From: Candidatus Thalassarchaeaceae archaeon
GTDB taxonomy: Archaea > Thermoplasmatota > Poseidoniia > Poseidoniales > Thalassarchaeaceae
NCBI GenBank assembly: GCA_029250425.1
Contig: JAQXFF010000344.1
Span: 1-6,448 of the forward strand
Direction: 5' to 3'
DNA: 6,448 bases
Shown: piece after piece, positions 1 to 6,200 of the stretch
Layout of the letters: the number at the start of each line of letters is the position of its first letter
Position numbering within the stretch: position 1 is the first letter of the stretch
The notes under the pieces: generated by a model
Told to the model about the DNA's origin: nothing
The model's input: only the letters and a program-made list of their open reading frames with translations
Database searches by the model: none
Translations under genes and position numbers: made by a program

Positions 1-1289
1 TTTCCTTCAATATATTCTTGTCCTTTTTCTCCACCAAAGGCCTTTGCAATGTCACCGAAAATTGAAATGAAGGTCGGTGCCATTTTCAATAATCCAAGTA
101 ATCCTCCGCCAAGGATTGCTCCTATTGCAATGGTGCGAATAATACTCTTGTAGGCAACCCATTGAACTGGGCCGCCAATATCTTGCAAGGGGGTGTAAAC
201 AGGAGACCCCGTGACTGCATCAATGCCCGTGAAAACTGGGACATTCAAGGAAACCACCAGAGGGATAAGGAAGAACCAAGCGACAAATGAACCCAGATTG
301 ACCAAGAATGCGACTCGCATCCGCATAAACCAGCCAACGGCGAAAAGTGTCGGGCTTAACTCGACACCCAAGAATGTGTAAGAAAACGGATTTGAAGAAT
401 CGAAGAAGGTGATCCCATTGGCAAGTGCATGCCCATCGTGAAGTTCACTAGGTTGGTGAATCCATCGTTCAGAATATATTGAGGCCAATCCCCAAGAATC
501 GCCAGATGCTGTAACTGCAATCTTGTCTGCAATAGTGAGGTGCTCTTTCCAAAACAATGGATAATCAATGATGAACATGAATCCCATTGTCAGCACAGTC
601 CAAAGCCCGACTGTCTGCAGACTTTCTTTGGCTGCTTCTGCAGCGCCCGAATTGACATCAGCTGCAATGTCGAGCATCTTCAGTGTAGCCTCAAAACCAG
701 GCATCGGAAGAGGGTCTTCGACCAACCAAACTCTGCGGAAGATGATGAAATACATCACACCAAGGAACCCGGCAAACATACTGGCGACGATTCCAATAAA
801 GGCCAATTGGAATACATCGATTCCTGAAAGTAAAGGAGCGCCATTAACATGGTATTCAGTTTTGAATTCTGATGAAAGAAGGAAAATCGCAGGGAATGTG
901 AAAATAAAACCAGTCGAAGCATGTGTTGCCCCAGTGGTCGCACTTGTTGAAATATTGACTTCGGATGGTGACCATTTTAACGCCATTCCGAGCAAATAAG
1001 CAACATACCAAGCCGCAGATACGGCCAGCCCTATTTTCAGTCCAATATACGCAGTAACGCCGCTGAATACAGAACCGATCAAGATCCCAATCATAATCTT
1101 ACCAAGTGACCAATGGCTAATCTCGAAGGATTCTGAGAGATTCTTTTCCTCAAAATATTGCTCCAATAATCCAGTGTTAAGATTGTTGTACATATCCTCA
1201 TCAAGCCACGAAAGAGTTCCAGACTCAATCGCTGCGAGACCTTTGGCGGTCACAGGTTGTCGATATGCGGACTTGCGGACCCCCGACAT
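1..1289 (-). CDS. OPT-family oligopeptide transporter, N-terminal 429 aa (C-terminus beyond left edge)
   Basis: Integral membrane protein that probably imports oligopeptides or metal-chelate peptides across the cytoplasmic membrane with ion symport; this is the known role of the OPT family (Pfam OPT), and the substrate cannot be read here. The minus-strand frame is open from the left edge to an ATG at 1289. The first ~60 residues are polar and acidic (cytosolic extension). The first hydrophobic pair spans ~62-100 and contains the family-like stretch YIGLKIGLAVSAAWYVAYLLG broken by small residues. Further membrane segments lie at ~125-140, 157-184, 229-246, 310-349 and 375-405. The segment ELSPTLFAVGWFMRMRVAFL followed by AWFFLIPL is typical of OPT. 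OPT proteins are usually 550-700 aa, so about a quarter to a third is missing. An in-frame stop at 1338-1340 limits the N-terminus. ATG 1289 is chosen because GGTG ends 5 nt upstream and GGAG 11 nt upstream; GTG at 1292 is an alternative. Confidence 0.8.
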   Translation of the reverse strand, partial: MSGVRKSAYRQPVTAKGLAAIESGTLSWLDEDMYNNLNTGLLEQYFEEKNLSESFEISHWSLGKIMIGILIGSVFSGVTAYIGLKIGLAVSAAWYVAYLLGMALKWSPSEVNISTSATTGATHASTGFIFTFPAIFLLSSEFKTEYHVNGAPLLSGIDVFQLAFIGIVASMFAGFLGVMYFIIFRRVWLVEDPLPMPGFEATLKMLDIAADVNSGAAEAAKESLQTVGLWTVLTMGFMFIIDYPLFWKEHLTIADKIAVTASGDSWGLASIYSERWIHQPSELHDGHALANGITFFDSSNPFSYTFLGVELSPTLFAVGWFMRMRVAFLVNLGSFVAWFFLIPLVVSLNVPVFTGIDAVTGSPVYTPLQDIGGPVQWVAYKSIIRTIAIGAILGGGLLGLLKMAPTFISIFGDIAKAFGGEKGQEYIEG

Positions 1290-1293
1290 CACA

Positions 1294-1304
1294 ACACCCG
1301 CTCC
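1294..1304 (-). promoter_or_regulatory. Ribosome binding site of the OPT gene
   Basis: On the coding strand, GGAG (1304-1301) and GGTG (1298-1295) lie 11 and 5 nt before the ATG at 1289. Both match parts of the canonical archaeal Shine-Dalgarno sequence GGAGGTGATC. They support the chosen start. The GGAG copy is also the 3' arm of a perfect hairpin (1299-1313). Confidence 0.5.
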
Positions 1305-1313
1305 TACGGAGCG
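1299..1313 (-). promoter_or_regulatory. Perfect 15-nt hairpin covering the GGAG of the OPT gene
   Basis: The coding strand reads CGCTCC-GTA-GGAGCG, a 6-bp perfect stem with a 3-nt GTA loop. The 3' arm holds the GGAG Shine-Dalgarno-like element upstream of the OPT start, so folding in the mRNA could hide that element. The structure is seen directly; the regulatory role is inference. Confidence 0.4.
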
Positions 1314-1352
1314 TTCTGTGGGTAACCAGCAGGGGTCTTAGGTTTGTGGGAC

Positions 1353-1367
1353 CAACCCTACGGGTTG
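1353..1367 (-). terminator. Perfect 15-nt hairpin across the GNAT stop codon (possible 3'-end element)
   Basis: The coding strand reads CAACCC-GTA-GGGTTG, a 6-bp perfect stem with a GTA loop. It overlaps the last codons and the TAG stop (1358-1360) of the GNAT gene. No T-run follows, so it is not a classical intrinsic or archaeal oligo-T terminator. It could protect a 3' end or cause pausing. It has the same stem length, loop length and loop sequence as the hairpin at 1299-1313 but different stem bases. Confidence 0.3.
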
Positions 1368-1858
1368 AGATTGAGTGAAAGTGTGTGTGATGAAATGTCA
1401 TAACCCAAACTCTGGTACAAGCCCAATGCTCCATCGTTCATTGCATATACGGTCAATCTAACTTCAGTTGCCCCACGCATTTTGCACTCATGCTCGCACT
1501 GACGCACCAATGCTGTGGCAATTCCACGACGACGTACATGAGGTTCAACCCAAACATCAGCGATTTCCCAAACCTGTTTAGGTGCATCAAGGATGAAACC
1601 GTCAGGAGAAAATGTGCAAATCCCAACGAGGGTGCCATCATATCGTGCCACCAACATGCGGCCCTGTCTGATACGTGACTCGAGAAAACGCTGGACTCGT
1701 TCAATATTCACTTGCGTTTGCAATTGATCCATTGTTCCGCGATAATCCATTCTCTGCTGGTCGTGAAGCAATTGCCACCAAGCAGGCTCAATTACAGAAA
1801 AATCGTCAAAGCCGGCAACCGACACGGTGAGAGAGTCAGATGTCGTGACCAGACACAT
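1358..1858 (-). CDS. GNAT-family N-acetyltransferase (RimI-like fold), 166 aa
   Basis: Transfers acetyl from acetyl-CoA to an amine; the acceptor is not known from sequence. The acetyl-CoA pyrophosphate-binding motif Arg-x-x-Gly-x-Ala is seen as RRRGIATAL (about residues 109-117), preceded by the beta-4 strand IADVWVEP. Motif B follows as NDGALGLYQSLGYD (about 131-144), with the Tyr (~138) that often acts as general acid in RimI-like enzymes. The length fits a single GNAT domain. The frame is open further upstream to 1930, but that would run inside the aIF5A gene. ATG 1858 is preferred: it falls 16 nt after the aIF5A stop, has GGTG (1872-1869) 10 nt upstream, and places the first fold strand (LTVSVAGFDD) close to the N-terminus. 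Tight spacing suggests co-transcription and perhaps coupled translation with aIF5A. It could be a protein Nalpha- or lysine acetyltransferase or a small-molecule or polyamine acetyltransferase. Confidence 0.88.
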   Translation of the reverse strand: MCLVTTSDSLTVSVAGFDDFSVIEPAWWQLLHDQQRMDYRGTMDQLQTQVNIERVQRFLESRIRQGRMLVARYDGTLVGICTFSPDGFILDAPKQVWEIADVWVEPHVRRRGIATALVRQCEHECKMRGATEVRLTVYAMNDGALGLYQSLGYDISSHTLSLNLNP

Positions 1859-1874
1859 CACCAGTCTGCACCAA

Positions 1875-2261
1875 TCAATGATCTCTGATGATCTTGTAAC
1901 GCCCCATGGCTTCCATCCAGAGGATTTCATTACCGCCTTCGAGAGTCATGCCTTCCTCAAGAGGGAGAATAAGGGTCTCGTAGGTCTTGTTGTCCATGGC
2001 GTGAACTTCAGCACCATCGATATGGGTGATAATGGCTGAGCCTTTTTCGATCAATGGGACACTAATGGTGTCTGTAACGGGTGCTACATGGCTTTTCTTT
2101 TGGCCAGTGAAAATATCTTCAAGCTCGATTCGGGCTTTGGCAGCACCGTGTTTTCCAGGCTTGCGTTTCGTCATGCTGAGGATTTTGTATGCATTTTCTT
2201 CAAGCGCGACATAGCGACCCACTTTGATTGTTCGAACTTCGACTCGTGTAGTGCCAGGCAT
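1875..2261 (-). CDS. Translation factor aIF5A (hypusine-containing), 128 aa
   Basis: Archaeal homologue of eIF5A and EF-P. It binds at the ribosomal E site and relieves stalling at difficult peptide bonds such as polyproline; it acts in the cytoplasm. The start PGTTRVEVRTIKVGRYV is typical of archaeal IF5A. The hypusination loop reads KPGKHGAAKAR, which places the modified lysine at residue 37, flanked by the conserved Gly36 and His38-Gly39. The N-terminal SH3-like domain covers about 1-68 and the C-terminal OB-fold about 70-128, including TYETLILPLEEG and the closing GRYKIIRDH. Length matches archaeal relatives (~130 aa). ATG 2261 gives the family-typical MPGT start. An in-frame TTG at 2270 would add three residues, but no strong Shine-Dalgarno sequence settles the choice. 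Function requires deoxyhypusine synthase encoded elsewhere. The GNAT gene follows after 16 nt. Confidence 0.97.
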   Translation of the reverse strand: MPGTTRVEVRTIKVGRYVALEENAYKILSMTKRKPGKHGAAKARIELEDIFTGQKKSHVAPVTDTISVPLIEKGSAIITHIDGAEVHAMDNKTYETLILPLEEGMTLEGGNEILWMEAMGRYKIIRDH

Positions 2262-2317
2262 GGGTATCAATCCGCTTCCATCGGTCTCGACTTATCAGGG
2301 TTCGGTCGTTAATGTCA

Positions 2318-2327
2318 GTATATCTAA
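2318..2327 (-). promoter_or_regulatory. Candidate TATA box for the aIF5A (and GNAT) transcript
   Basis: The coding strand reads TTAGATATAC, centred about 61 nt upstream of the aIF5A ATG. With the usual archaeal TATA-to-start distance of about 25 nt, transcription would begin near 2297 and leave a leader of about 35 nt. The element is the only AT-rich TATA-like string in the 90-nt gap. No clear purine-rich BRE was recognised, so this is tentative. Confidence 0.3.
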
Positions 2328-2351
2328 CAAGTTCCAAAGCAATACAAAATC

Positions 2352-3200
2352 TCAATATTTGTAGAAACCCTCGCCAGACTTCCGACCTAATTTGCCGTCA
2401 TCCACCATTTCAATCAGCAACTTCGCCGGAGCATATTTGTCGTCACCTAAGCCATTGTGTAATACATTCATGATGTGTAAAACCGTATCATTTCCAATTA
2501 AATCAGCGAGTGCTAAAGGTCCAATGGGATGATTCATCCCCAACTTCATGATTCCGTCAATCGCTTCAGGTTCAGCCACACCATCCTGCAGAGTCAGGAT
2601 GGCTTCATTGATCATCGGGCAGAGAATTCGATTTGACACAAATCCTGGTGAATCATTGCAACATAGAGCTGTTTTTCCCATTTTTTCACTCGCTGTAATG
2701 ACCGCATTTGTTACACCTTCTTCTGTTTGAGAACCATTGATGATTTCCACCAATTTCATGATGGGTACGGGGTTCATGAAGTGCATCCCGATGACTTTGG
2801 ACGGGCGTGATGTTGAAGCAGCAATATCATTGATGCTGATACTACTGGTATTACTTGCTAGAATTGCACTTGGTTTGCAAATTGAATCGAGTTCAGCAAA
2901 TGTGGAAAATTTCAACTCTGGTATCTCAGGAATTGCCTCAATGACCAAATCGGCATCAGCTGCCGACTGGCGAACAACTGATGTTGATATCCGTGAAAGT
3001 GCAGCATCTGCATCATCCTGAGACATGCGTTCTTTCGAAACTAGTTTATCCAGTGATTTCGAAATTGTGGCCAAACCACGATCAACATAATCTTGCTGAA
3101 TATCGATCATTGTGACATGATAACCAGCACATGCGGCAACCTGCGTGATACCGTTCCCCATCTGTCCAGCACCTAGGACGGCAATTTTCTCTATGCTCAT
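2352..3200 (-). CDS. 3-hydroxybutyryl-CoA / 3-hydroxyacyl-CoA dehydrogenase, 282 aa
   Basis: NAD(P)-dependent oxidation of (S)-3-hydroxyacyl-CoA to 3-oxoacyl-CoA (or the reverse), used in beta-oxidation, butyrate-type or polyhydroxybutyrate-linked pathways in the cytoplasm. The N-terminal Rossmann domain (1-~185) has the dinucleotide motif GAGQMGNG (10-17), with Asp33 ending beta-2 in MIDI, which favours NAD. Catalytic residues, placed by family knowledge, are all present: Ser119 in SNTSS, His140 in GMHFMNPVP, Glu152 in KLVEII and Asn190 in PGFVSNRI. The helical C-terminal domain contains NHPIGPLALADLIGND and ends GRKSGEGFYKY. The 282-aa length equals that of bacterial Hbd/PaaH-type single-domain enzymes, without a fused enoyl-CoA hydratase. 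The frame is open further upstream to 3320, but ATG 3200 begins exactly at the Rossmann fold (SIEKIAVLGAG). No clear Shine-Dalgarno sequence precedes it; a 12-bp palindrome sits there instead. It is 47 nt downstream of the surface-protein stop. Confidence 0.95.
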   Translation of the reverse strand: MSIEKIAVLGAGQMGNGITQVAACAGYHVTMIDIQQDYVDRGLATISKSLDKLVSKERMSQDDADAALSRISTSVVRQSAADADLVIEAIPEIPELKFSTFAELDSICKPSAILASNTSSISINDIAASTSRPSKVIGMHFMNPVPIMKLVEIINGSQTEEGVTNAVITASEKMGKTALCCNDSPGFVSNRILCPMINEAILTLQDGVAEPEAIDGIMKLGMNHPIGPLALADLIGNDTVLHIMNVLHNGLGDDKYAPAKLLIEMVDDGKLGRKSGEGFYKY

Positions 3201-3203
3201 GAT

Positions 3204-3215
3204 TGGCTCGAGCCA
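3204..3215. promoter_or_regulatory. 12-bp perfect palindrome immediately upstream of the dehydrogenase start
   Basis: TGGCTCGAGCCA is a perfect inverted repeat ending 4 nt before the ATG at 3200. It could be a dimeric regulator's operator, or in RNA a 4-bp stem with a UCGA loop that blocks initiation. It occupies the place where a Shine-Dalgarno sequence would be expected. The palindrome is seen directly; any role is inference. Confidence 0.35.
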
Positions 3216-3229
3216 GCCCAGATTGATTA

Positions 3230-3240
3230 CCCCTTCGGGG
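3230..3240 (-). terminator. Compact CCCC-GAA-GGGG hairpin after the surface-protein stop
   Basis: Seven nucleotides past the TAA of the surface-protein gene, the coding strand forms a 4-bp GC stem with a GAA loop, followed by TAATCAAT rather than an oligo-T tract. It might mark the 3' end of the long mRNA or separate it from the dehydrogenase gene 29 nt further on. It is weak as a terminator because it is short and lacks a T-run. Confidence 0.3.
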
Positions 3241-3247
3241 AGTGAGG

Positions 3248-6200
3248 TTAACTGTCGTATTCCGTCCACTCTTCCATATCCGGTGTTCGATACCACCATG
3301 CGCCTTGATCGTACCACCACTCACAGCCATTCTCGTCAACCTTGAAATTTGGATCATCTTCAGGAGATAACTCGTCTTCGGCTTCCACTGAAATTTCAGC
3401 AACTGGTTCATCACTAGAGCGAACGATAGAACGCTTTTTCTGTTTCTTTTTTGTCTTCTTCAGAACCAGAGTCATACCACCACCAATTGCAATTAACAAA
3501 ACAACTACTGCGGCAATAATAATCCAAACGGTCGCGCTCAAACCGCCTTCGGAATCAGGTGTAATTGGAAGATTTGAGTTGGTGTTATCACTCGAATGTT
3601 CACCATTTGGGTGTATATCAACAGGGCACCCCGGATTCTCTAAATTTTGCATGGAATTGGCATGTAATGGACAGCGGTCAGGCGTACGTGCACCAGGAAC
3701 CAGTTGCCCTGGCCATGAGAGATTAACACGCATCTCATCATCGGTCCACAGAGTATTTGCATAGTTGTCATAATACCCATCACCGTCACTATCTTTCCAC
3801 TGTGTATTGATGTTGGGTACGATGTCTTCTACATCTGCCCAATCATCGCCGTCTGAATCAATACACCCTCGAAGATTTCCTGTTGAAGACCCCGCTTCGT
3901 TTGGACAATCGTCGCCATTTGTGCCATCTGGATTGTTGCCAAATCCGTCCCCATCTGTATCAACGGTTTGAGTGGGGTCGGAGGGATATTGATCAACTGA
4001 ATCAATTGCACCATCGCCATCCGTATCTCGCTCGCTTTCAGAACAGCCATTGGAATCAACATCCAGCAGCTCAGTTTCCGGAGTGTTGGGGCAAAGATCA
4101 TCCGCATCACTTACGCCATCATAATCCGAATCTCGTTCAGACGGGGAACAGCCCGTTCCATCGACAAGAGTGATCTCTTCAGGGGGTGTTTCTTGGCAAT
4201 TATCGCCTAAATTACCCGATATACTATCGCCATATCCATCTCCATCCAAATCGGAATGCTGGGTTGGTTCATCGGGGAAGGCGTCATCAACATCAGCCCA
4301 ACCATCACCATCTGAGTCAGGACAACCAATCCGGCCACCCATATCTGACGACCCAGCAGAATCTGGGCAATCATCCCCGAGGAAACCATCAGGATTGTCT
4401 CCAAAACCATCGCCATCTCGATCTTTGTCTTGTGTGATATCAGAAGGAAAAGCATCTCCATATTCAGAGATTCTAATTCCATTGATTACATTGCCCCAGG
4501 TGTAATTGTCACCAACACCATCACCGTCGTTATCGACCCATTGTGAAGGATTTCCAGGGAACATATCATTCAAATCTGACCAACCATCACCATCCGTATC
4601 TAGACAACCATATCGATCTTGAACTGATAAACCGTGTTCTAAGGGACAAGCATCCGCCTGATACCCACCCGATTCGTCGCCAAAACCATCGGCATCTGTG
4701 TCATTCCATTGAGAGGGTTCTGAAGGGAATGAATCTGCTGTATCAGCCCAACCATCTCCGTCAACATCTGGGCAACCAATTGTTGGATGGGTGCTTGTAC
4801 CTGCTGAATTTGGACAGTCATCTTCAGTATTGACAAGTCCATCTCCATCATCATCAAGTTGATTTTGTGCGCAACCAGAAGCGTCTACGCTGAGCCCTGC
4901 TGCTGTGTCTGTGCAATTATCATCACCGTTCCAAACACCATCCCCATCATCATCGGGTAAAAGATGGCGCAGATTGATTCCAATTCGGTCACCTGCGTGC
5001 ACACGTGAAAGAGGATCCATGCGGACAAATCCAATTTCGTCAAAGTTATCCTGACCTTCTTCACTCAGCATCCAAGCAAGGAATGGGCGAAGAATGTCTA
5101 GATTGTCTTCGCGAATAATAAGGCGGTAATCATCTTGGAAGGGCCAAACACCCGACGTGCTGTTCTCCACGGATGGAAGGATGGCGGGGTTACCCGCCGC
5201 AAGGGCATCAGCCGCCCCATGGGTCCAATTGTCAAACAACGGAACATGGTACACATCATTGCTAGTGATTGCAGCCCTCAATTCAGTGATTCCAATTACA
5301 TCATCATTGTTAGAAGACCCTGAAATTATTTCTTCGCGTGTTTCTTGTATAATCCTCTGACGACCAGAAGGTGTATTGTCTGATTCAAACCAATCCTCAG
5401 GGAAACTACAGTGATCACAGAACATGAAAGACGAAATCATCTGTGGCACTGAACGATTCTCCCATCGATGGTAGATGTGTATTGGTTCATCTGGACAAGA
5501 TGGGGACAAATCTCTCCATTCAGGCTCACCGTCGCCATCATCATTTGGAACGACAGAGTTCCACACAACACCTGGGTGGATGGCAGAAGAGGTTAGGGTA
5601 GATTGGGGGGCGTTTGAAAGAATCCATCGCATTTGTCCCATCGATAGGCCGCCTGTTGCATTCAAGCATTGATGTGTTGCAGTATTCGGATCGACCATGA
5701 TTGATGCTGGCATTCTAGCAACGGGTACTTCGATTAATCGTGTGCTGCTCGAATCGCAATCACTCATCCCACTTTCGGAATAATTCGCCAAGTTAGTTGT
5801 ATATCTTCCAGCTGCGGTACTCGAAGCCGCACCAATCAGTGGTGAATTTCCTTTAGGATTCACACCATTACACAAATAATTGGTAGTTTGAATCGTTGTG
5901 CTGTTGAAGTGCATCGGAATGTAATCGCTGTTAAAATCAGCATATTCATGGAAGCGGCTTTCCATCAATTCTCCGGTAACATCGCCTCCAAGCCATGCGT
6001 AAGCATCAGTCGAATAGTATGTGTAAATTCGACCATAATATCGCGCACCAAAGTAAATTTTCGTTTCATCTTGTGACCACGCAACATCACGCGCGCCGCG
6101 TCTTCCTGATGCACCACTTCCACTGCCTCCAGGGAAATCACCAAATTCCGCCTCGACCGTCCAATCAGATGTACGAATAATCCATGTTGGATCATTATCA

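Noticed and set aside
540..999. Plus-strand open frames of 95 and 143 codons
   Set aside because: They lie opposite the OPT transporter frame, which gives a convincing membrane protein; the plus-strand products show no recognisable features.
1859..1930. N-terminal extension of the GNAT to 190 aa
   Set aside because: It would run within the aIF5A coding region; the ATG at 1858 gives a normal GNAT length and a plausible ribosome binding site.
2283..2309. Direct repeat GACCGA twice in the aIF5A upstream region
   Set aside because: Only six bases, about 20 nt apart, in a short gap; too weak to call an operator.
3201..3320. N-terminal extension of the dehydrogenase to 322 aa
   Set aside because: The extra 40 residues overlap the end of the surface-protein gene and precede the Rossmann fold; the start at 3200 gives the standard 282-aa length.
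3829..4505. Several open frames on both strands within the TSP3 array
   Set aside because: They are shadows of a low-complexity GAT/GGC-rich repeat region; the products are repetitive His/Met/Ile-rich strings with no domain character.
3755..4957. CRISPR array or DNA tandem repeat element
   Set aside because: The DNA repeats are imperfect, follow codon phase and encode TSP3 units; there are no uniform spacers.
5183..5198. Perfect hairpin GGCGGG-GTTA-CCCGCC inside the surface-protein gene
   Set aside because: It is explained by codons for Ala-Gly-Asn-Pro-Ala in a coding region and has no partner feature; probably chance.
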